DNA from: Climacteris rufus
Lineage: Eukaryota; Chordata; Aves; Passeriformes; Climacteridae
Reading direction: 5' to 3'
Assembly: GCA_013398175.1 (NCBI GenBank)
Contig: VZRZ01003845.1
Location: 149,900 to 213,899 of the forward strand
DNA length: 64,000 nucleotides
The notes below the pieces were generated by a model. It ran no database searches, was not told where the DNA came from, and was given only the letters and a program-made list of their open reading frames with translations. A program made the translations under genes and the position numbers. Below are positions 25,701-37,544 of this stretch, piece by piece (positions within the stretch are counted from its first letter, which is position 1; each line of letters starts with the position of its first letter).

Positions 25701-28700
25701 AAGGTATGATGAAAATGTCAGTTCCCACAGGGGATTTTAAGTTTCTGGCACATACATCAAAGACTGAAAGCATCAGAAAAGCCCAAGGCCATTCTCAAAG
25801 TGCTGCTGATTTTGCATTTCTTTCTATCCAATCCTGCATTTATTCCTGTGAGGCTAATGGGGCTGACATGAGATCTTTTCTTAGTCACTTCTCTGTCTTT
25901 TCTTCAGCAGTGGTGATCTGTGTCACAGGAACAGGGTTTGCTCCAAAAAAATGAGGAGAGGAGGGGTGGATTTAAAAGAAGTGGGGATTGCTCTTTATCT
26001 GGATAGAAAAGCTAGCAAGTGTCAAGGAGGAACAAGTGCAGGTGTCTGAATTTGCTTCTGGTAGTGAAAAGCCATCCAGTAGCTGTCAGTGGCCAACATG
26101 CTCCGAGTTGGGTACCTGTGTGTGAGTCCCTGCACCATCCCAGGGCCCTGGCTGGGTGCTGGCAGAGAAGTGGGAGGTGAGGAGCAGGATCACCTCTCTG
26201 CCAGCCACCCCAGAGTGGTTCCTGCTGAATGGGGTGATGGGCTGGTGGTAGTGCCTCATAATGGACACTTCTCCCACTGGCAGGGAAGCTTTAGATAGGG
26301 ACAAAGTGAGATGCAGAGCTGGGCCAGCTCAGCTGGGCACTTGGGTGCATCTGCCAGGCTGGCAGCCCTGGCCATGCTCCTGGGCCCAAACACCCTGCAA
26401 GCCCTGCAGGAGGGTTGTCTGTGCTGTGCACCCAGGGGGATTGATTTCAGTGCACTTTGGAGAGGGTGAGGAACTGTAAGACCATGCAGAAAGGAGTAAA
26501 TGGCAAAACAGATCAAAGAGAAGGGTCTTGGGGCTGACCCTGCAGGGGTTTTGTAAGAGGCTGCACAGCAGCTGCCGTGCACCATTCCCACTCCTGCCTC
26601 TCTCTGAGGAGGGCAGTGTGGCAGACTGGGATGGGGCTTGGCTGCAGCACCACTTGTCCAGGCAGATCCCCCTCTGTGCCCACCACTCTGTCCCTGCCAG
26701 GTTCTTACCACACTTGGGACTTCCTGCGGGGCATCCCGTGCCGGTGCCATTTCGAGTGCGGGGTCAGGTGGTAAATCAGCTGCCTGCAGATCCTGTCTGA
26801 GGATTTCCAGGGGTCATATTCCTGAAAGCAAAGGACAGCTCACACTGCCTGCACCATAGCAGAACATGAGGCAAGGAGGAGGGCAGAGGAAGATGGGAAA
26901 GGAACAAAGATGATAGTGGAGCAGGAGCATGTGTATAAGGGAGGAGATGAAGAGAAGAGATAATGAAAGAGGAATGATGAGAAGGCCTGAGGTGTCCCTG
27001 CCACATGCCAACTCCTCCTAGGGTGGAGGAGGAGCAGCAGGAGCTCTGCACTGGCAGGAAGGATCCCAGCCCAGACAGCATGTTCCTGCCCAGAGCAGGG
27101 CTACAATTTCACACCCTATCCAGGAGCAAGTGGAGCTCAGAAGAGGGGTTTACTTTCTAGAGTTGAGGCAGGGACCTGTCTCTAGGCCAGGCAGCACTCA
27201 GGGAGACAGGGGTGGCTGACAAATGCTCTGTGCAGGGACCCCCTACACCCTTTTCCTCAAAAGTTCTCCAGATTCAAAAGAGCTCAGTATAGGGACAGGA
27301 TGGGAGTCTCAGCTCCTCACTGCAACAAGCTGCCAACTCCTTGTGTTACAGGGCAGTGCTAAATTTCTACTAATTACTTTGTTGCCATGCTTCCCCAAAC
27401 TCTCTTTGGACTGACTGTCTGATACCCTCACACGAAAAGGTCACTAACTGGCACCTTTGCCCCATCCCTGAGGTGTTCTTTGCTTGGAGGGATGCTCCTC
27501 CTGCAGTGGCACCCTGACTCCATGCCCTCCCGTGCTGTAGTTGGGAGATGGCAGGACAGGCAACTTGGGCTACTTCCCCACAGTCCATCTTCCTTCCTTG
27601 CAGTCCATTCTGCTCCTGGAGGTTTGAGTTTGGAAGCTTCCAATGCCAGCAGTTCCCTCCTTACTGCCCCTGCAGTAACTCAGCAGGAAAAGATGGCACC
27701 CAGATGGTTGCTGCCTTCCTGGGTTTATTTTTGCACGTGTTCTGTGCTGTGATCTCTTCCTCCAGGGAAGCAGAATGGCAAATGGCAGCTGTTGAAGGCT
27801 GGGACTTCTGCCCTCTCTACTGTATCTTCCAAATGCTGACAGACACCTGCATTCCCACCCCTCAGCCCTCCAGCCATGGTGCAACATGTGCCTTTAGGGA
27901 CTGGATAGGCAAACCCCCAGTAAAGCTGTCAGGGAATGCACTGATTTATTCTTTACTGCCAATGGCTAAAGCGCTGCACTGGGGGCCAAGAGCTGCACTG
28001 TGCCTTTCCTCAGCAGTCCCTGAGTCAGCTGAACTCCCCAGGGATGCACTGCCGGCATGTGGCAGCTCTGCTGTGCCAAGGGGAGAGGGATCCCAGCCTT
28101 ATGCTCAGCTGAGCATCCCCTGATTCCTGTCCCAGCTCCCCTGGGAACCCCACAGGGGCTGCCTTAGGTGCCTTGTTCTAGGCTACTGCTGTGCTGGCAG
28201 GGCTGCAGCTGGCACTCTGCTCTCACCTACAGCACCAAACCCCTCCAAGTGGGTGCACGTGCACCCCAGGCTCCAGCACAGCAGCTGGCACAAGGTTCTG
28301 TGAGCAATCGTTGGCTCACAGCTGAGAGTTACCCTCCTGTTCTTTCCTATGTCCTCACTGATTTAATTTCCACTGACAGACTGGGAATTGCACTCAGCCT
28401 GTTTGCCTGTAATGCAGTTACACCCACCAGATGCTCAGCCAGGGTCAGAGAGGGGACGTGGTCTGACATTGTTCTGGGAAGGGTGCTGGTGCTGTAGGTA
28501 CTGAATTTCTGCAACCACTTAATTAAACCTCTGCCGGCCTTGAAGGGCACCTCAGGTGCTCAGTATCTTCATTAGGAATGAGGAAAATAATATTTAATGT
28601 ATTGGTACATGTGTCAGTGCAGATAAGCATGTGCATCTGTAAGGCATGAAACCAAAGGGGGGGTATATGCAGGTGTATAAAATGGTAGTGTTATGTGGGT

Positions 28701-31700
28701 ACTGGAGGAGGGTAACATCCCCTCCTGCTGCCTGCCCTGAGGGGCACTGCACAGCACAGGCTTGGAGATGAGGTCAAGTGAAGTGTGGCTAAAGGTACTG
28801 CTGCTCCAACCCACCCCTCCCTTTAGATGCTTATACAAATTGCACAGAGATTACACTTGGAAAGATTTTTTTTTTTTAGGCTGTGTTGCAGCTCAATAAT
28901 GATGATTAAACTTTGGCTAAATGTAGTTTGTCTATTGAGACCTGACTGGTTAATTGTTATCAGTGAGCCTCAGGAGACAGCAGAACAAGGTTAGAAATGC
29001 CACTAATCTACACCAGGCATTCAGTGTATTCCCTGGGGCTCTGCTGCTTGCTCTGGGCTGTGTGTATTTAATATCTCTCTCTGAATAAAGAAATTCACTC
29101 TGTTGCTCTCCTTATGAAGCAAACATGACACTTGCCAAGCCTGATGAGCAAATGGATACATTTCAAATCCAAGTGTTTGTGGTGGCAAAGGGTAACAGAA
29201 ATAGATGCTGGTGTTGCAGTGGGACTGTGGCACCTGTGATGTTTGTACTCAGCCCTGCCTTCTGTCTCTGGTCTCCTCATCCTCTGAAGGAAGGTGCAGG
29301 GATACTGTGCACATAACACGTTTACTTCTTGAACCCCGAGTTGCAATATACTCCTACAGCACCACTCTTTACTGAGGGATCTGGGTTATGGGGGATGTAA
29401 TGCTGGGTTGGGGTAGTTATGTGTGGCAGAGGGTCTGGGAAGAGAGAGGTGGTTTTCCTGCAGAGCTCTCTGCTCTCCTCTGCAGCCCCACGAGCTCCCC
29501 CTGAGCTCTGGTTGCATCAAACCCCTGTGATACCAGTGAATATGGCTCTGTACCATGTCACCGAGTTTACTGTGGGCACAAAAAGTAATTTCCTGACTTG
29601 TGTGCACATAACCACCCCCTCCTTCAGCTGCATTCGTGTTCTGAGGTAGTTTGAACTGATTTTTACAGCAACATGGCCCACAATCCATATGCTGCCACTC
29701 CCAGAGCACACACACTGCCTGGCTCTGAAGGATTGACTGCAGGGCAGCACCCAGCCCCAGCTGCCCCTTTAGGGCTCTACATCTGTGCTGTGTCACAAAG
29801 CATTCACTGAGCTGAGGGAGAATTCACCTTTTTGGGACACTGCAGATCTCTAGCAAGGCTCATCAGCAGGTCATGGGAGATGGGATCCACCAAGTTGAGG
29901 AAAGTTGCATTTTTGTAGAGCACTTCATTGAGAAATGTTCCTTCCAGTCCCAGGTCCTACAAGAAAAGCAGTCAGTCAGATACATGGGCTTCCTCAGGGC
30001 TATATCCACGAGGTGTTTTGAAACCAGAGAGCAAATCTGATGAGGTGCCAGCTGGATGCCCAGTACAGGAAATTATCCAGCAGAGGTGAAGCAGCCGCGT
30101 CTGACCCAGCATTACCGTGCTGGGAAGGCTGCAAGCAGCCAGAGAGCTGAATGAGATGCAGTGTTAATTGGAGCTAGTCAGCCTAGGCGCTGACCACCTT
30201 ATTTCCACCTACCACAGGAAGGTGAGAACTCCATCATTTCCAGGCTTGCTGGAGCCTGGAGAGAATTAACTTCAGAGAAGCACAGTTTTGTCAGCCTCTA
30301 TGTGTGAATCTGCTGAAGAAGCTGAGCAGGAAGGCTGGCTCTAAAGCTGCTTCTCCAGTCTCAGCTTTTCTGGAAGAATCAAACCTTTCTCAGGTATTTA
30401 GATGCTCCTTACACCCTGGTGATGGCTGGCTGAGCAGAAGTCCGGCCCATCTGGATGAGTTTAGCTGTGCTGGGAATTTCTCAGTAAGCACTAAGCATAT
30501 TGAGTGTAATGGTAAATTTATAGGTGGCTTTACACCACAGTCAGAGGGACTCCTCTTCCCATCTTCCACAGTGTGAGCTAGGGAGCATCTGTGGTCTGTG
30601 CAACTTAACTGTGTGGACCAGGGCACAGGGCACCTTTGGAAGAAACCTCAGCATCTTTGGGAACAAAAAGCCTCCCCAGGGGCCAGATAGGTCCTACTGC
30701 AAGGAACTAAGCTGTTTCTTGCTAAGAGGAAAGCCAAGAGCTAATACATTTAACACAGTTATTGCAATCAGGAGGTACCACAGCACTGTGAAAAACAAAC
30801 AAAAAAATATGTGGGAGAGATCACATACATGAAAAGTGCCACAAGGGCAAAAAAAATCCCCTAGGAGTAGAAATGTAGAACAGAAAAACTCCCTAACAGG
30901 GATGGTGCTGGGTTTGATTCAGTTGATAAGGAGGGCTCAGCTGAGGGAGGAACAAGTCTTCTCCCCATTCTGCATGCAGCTGACAGGAGAAATGAATAAG
31001 CAAATGGGTGCCCCATATGTTCACACTGCTCTGCTGAGCGTGTGCTTCAGGCACCACCCAGTGACTGAGAGCTAAAAAAAAAGGAGTGAGGAAGGGGAAA
31101 AAAGCTGGATGTATGCACATACATCACCAACAGGGATGGAGCCATAGCTGGCACAGGTTTGGGATCTTAACTCTAAGCACCAGTCAAAGCCAGTGCTGTA
31201 TCGTGCTCTGGGTACGCTGGATTGAGCAGAAAGCACAATCCTAAGAGACCCTGGCTACAGAGACAGAGAGGGAGAATAAATTAAATACTTTACAGCCTCA
31301 TCCCTATGTGTATACAGATGATATCCATAAGCAACCAAGGAACCCAAGCTATGGATCAGTCCTGAAGGACAGACAGCCACAGCTGGATGTGGGCCAGGAG
31401 TGCACCAAGGCATCATGCCAGTGTCTCCCTTCACCATAAGGCTTCAGGGAAATGGAGCCTCCCACGCCAAGTGTAATGTGCACAGATGAAGAAAGCTGCC
31501 GTGAGGATGGCATGGCTGGGCATGCAGCAGTGGATGTCAGAGCAGTAATTAAACTCCCCCACTTGGAGCTGTACCATTAAGATGAATCTGCATTCCCATT
31601 ATAAATCCTGCCTGCAAGGGTTTTGTAAGTAATATAGCTGTAAATATTCACTTCACATTGATATTCCATAAATTCTTAGCCCAGAGGCATTTTCTAGTTC

Positions 31701-34700
31701 ATCTTACTTATTTCCCTATCTGCCTCCCTCCCTCTCTCGTTTCTTGGAAAATTCTGTACCACCTAAAGGGTGGCTGCAGACAGCAGAATATTATAACCCT
31801 TGCCAGTTCAGTTGGCTTAGTGCTGTTGTCTTAAAAATGACACTTGGCCATTGTCTCAGCACAGGCAAAACAGATTACACCAGACTTTTTGCTGGTGTAA
31901 GTCTGATGTCTCCTGGGGCTTCAGCTGAGTGATGCCCACCTAGATCAGCAGGAAAACTGGTCTGGCTTCTGCTGGTGGGCATTTCTGGGGTAGATGATGT
32001 GCAATGGAGCTGTCCAAGTGTTCATGTACATGGCATGTGTGCACCTGTGGTTGGCAGTTGTTCTCCATGCAGTCTTCTAAAATGCCAGGATTTTGCACTC
32101 TCTTAGTGGATCTGCTTCTGCCTGGCTTGCTTGATGTTGTCACACCCTCTGAACATCCTAGGAATAATCTACAGCCCTTTGGAGTCTGCAGACCACAGGT
32201 CAAAAACCACTGGCAGATACATCTGCAGGGTACACCTGCAGGGCTGGGCAAGGTCTGTGTCTTGTGGGAGCAGCAGGAGGCACACGGGATTCCCTGTCCT
32301 CTGGCCTGGCTGAGCTGTCTGCTCACCTGAGGAGGCTGCAATTCCAGTCCCACCATTTCTCTGCCTTCCCTGGGGTGTTGGCACGCTGGCCCAAGGCACA
32401 GTGATGGGGTGTGATGTTAAATATCCTCCCTGTCCACTAGAGTGAAGAAGGTCTCTCTCTTTTTACAGGTAACCAGCAGACCCTCCCCTGGGACACATTA
32501 ATCCGTGACTCCCAAGAGCGTGTTACTGCCAAGGTAAGGAAGGACATGCTGGGGACCAAGCTAAGGGGTGAATTTAGTGGTGGAGTGAGGAAAATTTGTA
32601 AATCAGAAAAAAGGCTGATCTGAAGCTGACGTTGGTCATGTGAGGAGGACTGGTTGTGATTGCCCGACCCCAGACTGGGTGACAGTTGTGCTCAGCTCTT
32701 GAAGGGTGTGGCACATGTTAGTGGTGTAGCCCCCTCTGTCTCTGAAACCCCTGAGCACTCAACGAACCAAAGGCTTTGGGGTTCCCATCCTGCTTGGCAG
32801 AGGAAGGCCATGCTGTGACTACAAGACACGTGTCCCACTGTTCTGTCATGAACAGGTGAACTGTTTTGACATGGACAGGCAGAGATGGGGACCAGGAATA
32901 ACATGGAGAACTGGAAAGGCAGCAGGCAAAATGTGAGTGTTCAGGACATGGTAATTCTCAGCACAGATGTGGGGAAGCCAAGTGTTCAACTGATCCTGAA
33001 AGGAGCTTAGAAATGACCCTCCATTCCATATGGCCCTGTGACTTAGTACTCAAACCCTGTCTGTTCACAGAGGGACCTTCTGGAGACCTCCAGGGTCTGT
33101 GGAGGGTTTCAGTGCCTCAGTGTCCAGGAGAGGTACTGAGCACTATAGAAAATGACATTCTGTAGTTCTGGCCTCTGGCATACCCCAACAAAGTCTGTTC
33201 ATGTTACATTGCCACATCAATGATGTGAGTGGTTGCCTCCACAAGCTTCTTGCAATAGTGCCTTTCCAAAACTGACTTTGAAATCTTATTCAACCCTTGT
33301 CTGCCATACTAATGCACACATAGAGGTTTCTCTGCTGTGAGTTTATCCACCTACATGTGTGCCAAGAAGAGTGTTTGTGGTGTATGTAACAGTTCTCGTG
33401 TGAATTCTAAGATAGGGGACAGGAAAAGCAGAAATGTAATTTTTGGTGCTGTAAATTCCTAGTTGTGAGTGTGCAACTTACCAGTAGGCAATGACCACCA
33501 CTGTTAGATGTGTTGTAAAACCCTGGACATGCAGAGCAGACAGGGCTGTTAATGCAGCTCCCTGGAGCTGGTGGTGTGGGAGCACAAGCATCCAGCGAGC
33601 CAGTCCCTGCTCCACTGTACTCACACCCAAAGGTTACTTGCTACCAAGGCAAGAAATGTATGTTCCCAAGATGAAACAGATCATTATCTAATGACCAACA
33701 TGATAAGCTACAAACTGATGGTGTTTTATGTCCAAATCAGAGGTGGTTTTTGTGCCCTGTGCTACCAATTACGGAGTTGCCTGCAGTTTGGGGCAGCTGA
33801 GTTTGGCTGCAAAGTGATGGAAGCAGTGAGTGATGAAGGAGATGGCTCTGTTCCAGCAGCAGGGCTCTGTCCTCAGCATCAGTTTGGCACCACACTGTCT
33901 GCACACTGGCTTTTCTGTTCCTGAATGGCGGCAGACAGAAGCACGTTCCCAGTGATACACTGACCCCTTTACCTCTCCTCTCAGCTTAGACTGTCCCAGA
34001 GGTCACTCCAAAACCATTTTGGGTTGTCCCTGACAGATCTCAGGACGCCTGGCTGAGTGGGCATAACGGGATGTGGTGACAGTGGGATGGCAGTGGCTTT
34101 TTTCTGGGGGGCATCAATCCTGAGCACACCCGGGGCTGGCGTGGAGGGTTCTGGATGGGGACAGCCCGAGCCCGGACCCCTTTCCCTGCGTGCAGCACAG
34201 CTCTCCTGCCAGCTCCCTCGGAGCCCCTTCTCTGCCCCCGGGCAGTCGGGCCAGCTGCCCCTCGCCCGGGCTGGGGGCCGGGGAGGTGGCGGGGAGCCGG
34301 GGCTGCTGTCGCCTGGCGTGGTGGGGACCGAGGGGAGAAAGGAGCGGGGCACGGAGCGCAGATAGGCAGCACAAAGAGCCCCGCCAAGGGGGCTGCAGAC
34401 CCCACCGCCGGGGAGGGGGCTCCTGAACCGCGGCTCCCTGCGCCAGAGCGCCGGGCAGGGGCTGCAGCCCCCGGCCCCGCACCGCCCTTTGTGCCTGCCC
34501 TGCCCTGCCCTGCCCTGCCCTGCCCTGCCCCGCCCCGGGCCCGCATCCCGCGGCAGGTACCTTCCTCAGCAGCCGGAGGATGTGCACGGCGTGCTCCCGC
34601 TTGTGCTCCCGGATGGTGGCCTGGATCTCCCGCAGCCACCCCACCCGCCGCACGTAGGGCGCGGGCGAGGCTTTCCGCAGCACCCCGGGCAGCTTCTGCG

Positions 34701-34818
34701 GGTGCAGGAGCAGGGAGGAGAGGTGGAAGTCGCCCCGGCCGCCCTCCAGCCTGCCGGGGCAGGGCTCCTCGCCGCTCTCCTCCTCCAGGCTGCTCTGGCG
34801 GCTCAGCCGGGAGCCCAT
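16253..34818 (-). CDS. LRRC75B: LRRC75B, leucine-rich repeat-containing protein 75B (four coding exons)
   Basis: Exons 34818-34561, 29956-29828, 26821-26709 and 16775-16253 on the minus strand join in frame: 1023 nt, 340 residues plus TGA. All junctions are GT-AG and the phases agree (0, 0, and a TG|C split codon). The N-terminus (1-50) is a variable Ser/Glu-rich stretch, then the family segment YVRRVGWLREIQ (55-66). Exon 2 gives the conserved NLVDPISHDLL block (about 107-117). Exon 4 carries two or three degenerate LRRs: LTSVDLSFTEL (207-217), LTHLSLNGNRL (235-245) and LAWVDLGNNVD (266-276). The tail is acidic then low-complexity. The family also contains LRRC75A; I choose 75B because the neighbours are SNRPD3 and GGT1, as in human 22q11.23. 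The protein has no clear signal peptide or membrane segment. Its molecular role is poorly known; a role in restraining myogenic differentiation has been reported for the mouse gene, from memory. Confidence 0.93.
18459..19199 (-). other. Long open reading frame in LRRC75B intron 3, unrecognised
   Basis: A 246-codon open frame on the gene strand lies inside intron 3. Its translation resembles no family I know and shows no signal peptide, domain motif or repeat structure. GC-rich patches around 18700-19000 reduce stop-codon frequency, so chance is the best explanation. It is listed because it is long for intronic DNA. Confidence 0.12.
24985..25055. promoter_or_regulatory. AT-rich homeodomain-type block, possible enhancer
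   Basis: A compact AT-rich run (gataaatatttaatc, then aaattaatttgtg, then ttatgtaacacc) contains overlapping TAAT cores and a C/EBP-like TTATGTAA in otherwise mixed sequence. The look is that of a conserved non-coding element, but conservation cannot be seen from one genome. Confidence 0.25.
26709..26821 (-). CDS. LRRC75B: LRRC75B coding exon 3 (residues 130-166 plus two bases)
   Basis: On the minus strand the acceptor ctttgctttcag ends at 26822 and the exon reads EYDPWKSSDRICRQLIYHLT and on to PRRKSQV, ending in TG before the donor ggtaag. The 113 nt (37 codons plus 2) splice to exon 4 to give Cys167. The CRQL-YHL-PHS block is shared by both LRRC75 paralogues, which confirms the family. Confidence 0.94.
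26822..29827 (-). other. LRRC75B: LRRC75B intron 2
   Basis: This GT-AG intron of about 3.0 kb has a donor in the context aaaag|gtgaat and lies between whole codons (phase 0). It contains an AT-rich block near 28560-28610 and another near 28885-28990, and a T run at 28867. No gene or transposon is recognised in it. Confidence 0.9.
29828..29956 (-). CDS. LRRC75B: LRRC75B coding exon 2 (residues 87-129)
   Basis: On the minus strand the acceptor cttttcttgtag ends at 29957. The exon is 43 whole codons reading DLGLEGTFLNEVLYKNATFL, then NLVDPISHDLLMSLARDLQC and PKK. This is the most conserved segment of the LRRC75 family. The donor is GT at 29827-29826. Confidence 0.95.
31541..31690. promoter_or_regulatory. 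AT-rich enhancer-like block in LRRC75B intron 1
   Basis: The block contains agcagtaattaaactc, cattataaatcctgcc and ttccataaattcttag: several TAATTA or TTTAT cores in 150 bp. The call rests on composition and motif density alone. Confidence 0.2.
32469..32533 (+). other. Exon-like unit antisense to LRRC75B intron 1, unrecognised
   Basis: A strong acceptor (tctctctttttacag, AG at 32467-32468) is followed 65 nt later by a near-perfect donor (aag|gtaagg, GT at 32534-32535). The unit also begins with gtaacc, so the acceptor is immediately followed by a usable donor, which is the layout of a recursive splice site. One frame is open across it and reads NQQTLPWDTLIRDSQERVTAK, which I do not recognise. 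It could be an exon of an antisense non-coding RNA, a cryptic exon or chance. Confidence 0.25.
34494..34535 (-). repeat. Pentanucleotide (GGGCA)n repeat next to the LRRC75B exon 1 donor
   Basis: The plus strand is seven to eight CCCTG units. On the gene strand it reads repeated GGGCA preceded by GGGGCGGGG, starting 25 nt inside intron 1. At least eight G-runs of three or more with one- or two-base loops make G-quadruplex folding plausible in DNA and pre-mRNA. Confidence 0.9.
34561..34818 (-). CDS. LRRC75B: LRRC75B coding exon 1 (residues 1-86)
   Basis: ATG at 34818 opens MGSRLSRQSSLEEESGEEPC; the context gccATGG is a strong Kozak. The exon is 86 whole codons, ending HAVHILRLLRK before the donor gtacct. 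Residues 1-50 are family-variable; from YVRRVGWLREIQ on the sequence matches the LRRC75 pattern. An MG start followed by Ser may allow N-myristoylation, but Gly2-Ser3-Arg4 is not decisive. The upstream frame stays open into the gap, so an earlier start cannot be formally excluded. Confidence 0.92.
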
Positions 34819-34897
34819 GGCCGCGCTGCCGCCGCGCTCCGGACCCGGCGGGCTCCGGGCTGTGGGCCGGGGGAGGCGCCGGGGAAGGCGGGGGGTC

Positions 34898-34907
34898 NNN
34901 NNNNNNN
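34898..34907. other. Assembly gap (10 N)
   Basis: Ten Ns interrupt very GC-rich sequence about 80 nt upstream of the LRRC75B start codon. Ten is probably a placeholder length, so missing sequence may be longer. Confidence 0.98.
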
Positions 34908-37544
34908 CGCCCCGGCTCCCGCCGCGCCCGCAGGAACAGCGCCCCGGGGCTCCGGGCCCCAGCACCGCCTCCCCGGCCGCCGGGCAGCCCCGCTGCCTCC
35001 GCGCCCCAGGCGCCTCCTCCTCCCGGGTTTGTGCTGCCGGAGATGCTCGCTGGGCAAGACAAAGAGAGAAGAGGATGCTGCCGAGGCTGCTCCTTCCATC
35101 CAGGCATTTTGGGGAGCTTTTTTTATTCCTGGACAAAATCTTTGAACACCTCAAAAGGGTGTCTAGATTAATAGTGGTTCAAAACACACCATCTGGCAGG
35201 GACTGCTTCTGTGGGCTGTGTTTTCTATCAGTCTGCTGTTGGACCCAGAGGAGGTGTTTTACAAATCTAGAAAGTGGCAGGAATTTTGCCCACCACCCGT
35301 CATCTGCAACTGATAGTACGATGCTGGCACCGTTCCTTACCTGCTGTGGGTAGAACTGTTTTCCTTGCATGCATTCTTCCCTCCTCCAGCAGTGCACAGC
35401 AAGTTTAGCACATGCTTTTGCTCAGACAAAATCACTGCCATCAAACAGGATGGTAAAAAACAAAGCCACTGCGATTTTGCAGGCAGCTCAGCCATGCTCC
35501 CAGTATAACCAGTGGCTCAGCCCGGTCTACCCTTCGGAGTTGGAGCCATGAGCTTACTGCTGCTGAGGACTGTCTGCCCAGGTGCCCATGGCAGATCGTG
35601 AGTGCTGCACACAGAGCAGGGGTGCCTGGCAGCTGCAGTGTGAGGGCACACAGCTATAGGAACAGCCTAGGCTTCCCACTGCCTTGTGCATCCATCCATA
35701 CACAAGCATCATCCCATGCATCTGTAGAAGAATCTGCTGTGGCCATTGGATCCTCACTTTGTGGGAGTGGGGATGGCCATGGCGCTCTGTGGTACAGAGC
35801 CAGCAAGGATCATTTTCCTTCTCAACCTTCCTGGGAGCCATGAATGGGGATGGAGATGTGGATGTTTTGCATCATTGCAGCCTCTTTCAAATACTCTATG
35901 GGTGACCTCTGTCTGGCTTGAAGAGACAGGGACGAAAAGGGGCTGGACCCTAAAGCAGCCTGGCTAATGAATTAATTTTGTCACAGTGTTTGTGTAGCTT
36001 TCTAACCATGGTAAGCCAAATTCTGAAGGCCCTTCTCAGAATTTTACTCAGCCTTTGATCAGACAAAGGCCCTGACTGTCCACCTCCCTGTTAGTCCCCT
36101 CCCTGCTCCATCTAAGCACCTGCATGAGGAAAATTAGCATCAACAGATCTTGAGATATGGCTGAGGCTGACTCAAGCTAATCCCATTTGGAGGGAGTAGA
36201 TGCTGAGTAAGGACTTCAGGATCTGGTCAGAGAGCTTTGAGAAGAGAAGCTGCGTCAAGAGAAAATCGCTTGTATGGGGTGCAGTGTTGTGGCTGCAAGA
36301 TCGTCACTGGGAGCAAAGGGAAGGACAAAAACCGCTGGAGTGATGGGTAAAGGTGTCAGAGGAGGGGTGCACGGTGGCCTTTCCCTGCCTCCTGGCAGCT
36401 GCCACAGATCTGTGCTTCTGCCTGCTCTGCTCTGAGTGCCACTGAAGGCAGCAGCAGCGATAGTGGGGTTTGTAACCAAAGGAGCAGTTTATCAGCAGAA
36501 TGGCTTGGTATGGCTCAGTTGTCTCACACCTTACCTCTGAGAGTCAGAAGGAAACATAATCTGCAGTTTACTCCTAGGTGGGGATGAAAGCGGGTGGATT
36601 GTTCTGAGGCAGGGGGAGAACCAGGGCATGCAAGTGCTGGGAGGATGGCACTGTTCCCAGGATACCCTCTCCTCTGCATGTAACTTGGAAATATCCTGCC
36701 ACAGAGCAAATCCTCTTAACAAACAAACAATTGCAGGAGCAGTGGAGCTGTCTCTGGGCTGTGTGCTTTAACACTGGGAGTGCTACAATAGCACGGATAA
36801 TAGGAGCTAATGAGAAACACACCAGTGCTCCACTTGGCTTACTGGAGGAGAATGGCTGCTTGGCAGCTCTCTGGAGACTGAGAGATAATCCTGCCCTATC
36901 TGTGTGTGCTTTCAAAGGGCACATGACAGTGAGTGGCTGTATTTCTATAGCTGAGATGGTCTGCAAGGGGAGGAGGCAGGAGTTTGCTTGGAAAGAATGG
37001 TCTCTGTCATCCTCTGGTTCTGTGCAACCCTAGGACAGACTGAGCCAGTAAGTGAGGATGCAAGACCTGGGAGATACCAGTCTACAGGAGTGTCCCCATC
37101 TTCCTTTTCATCTCTGCTGCAGTGGCAAGGGCACCCAAAAGCTTCACAGAGAGATACATCAGCTCACGAGCTTGTTGGGTACGACAGAGTGGGAATGGGG
37201 GTCTCTCACAATGACCTCAAGCTGTGGTTTTGAGACTGGGAATTCCCATCCCAGTGGATATTTTAGCACCTTTTTTACTGACATTACCTTGCTTCTAACG
37301 TGAACGCGGGGTACATGGTGCTGCCAACTGCAACTGGCTGGGTGCAGCATCACTGAGTTTTACCAAAAATCACTTCTAGCATGAAAAATGGGGAAAATGG
37401 AAAGCAAACAGAGATCCTTTCGCTATTCACTCCAATTCTGTGCTATTAGCACATCTTGTTGTCACCCAGGTGTCCAGTAATGGGAATGTCCCCAGTTCCT
37501 AGTCTTTCAGGCAATAAGGAGAGCTCAGGTCAGTGCCAGGACAG

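Larger units (their letters stand above)
16776..26708 (-). other. LRRC75B: LRRC75B intron 3
   Basis: This GT-AG intron of about 9.9 kb (donor ggtaag at 26708, acceptor at 16776) is the largest in the gene. It contains AT-rich enhancer-like blocks (for example 24985-25055), a long same-strand open frame at 18459-19199 and no recognisable transposon. I see no embedded gene that I can support. Confidence 0.9.
29957..34560 (-). other. LRRC75B: LRRC75B intron 1
   Basis: This GT-AG intron of about 4.6 kb starts in the promoter CpG island (donor aag|gtacct at 34560). It contains a G-tract pentanucleotide repeat 25 nt past the donor, an AT-rich block at 31540-31690 and an exon-like unit on the opposite strand at 32469-32533. 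Confidence 0.9.
34110..35065. promoter_or_regulatory. LRRC75B: CpG island promoter of LRRC75B
   Basis: Nearly a kilobase of very GC-rich, CpG-rich DNA covers LRRC75B exon 1, its 5' UTR and the start of intron 1. Transcription must start above 34818 on the minus strand, probably between 34830 and 35060. The 10-N gap lies inside the 5' UTR. Long open frames run through the island on both strands only because GC-rich DNA has few stops. Confidence 0.85.

Noticed and set aside
27548..28123. 191-codon plus-strand frame in LRRC75B intron 2
   Set aside because: No domain, no splice context and opposite strand to the gene; best explained by chance.
34155..35171. Long open frames on both strands across the CpG island (up to 355 codons)
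   Set aside because: They run through the N gap and exist because GC-rich DNA has few stops. Only the minus-strand frame from 34818 to 34561 matches a known family and ends at a donor.
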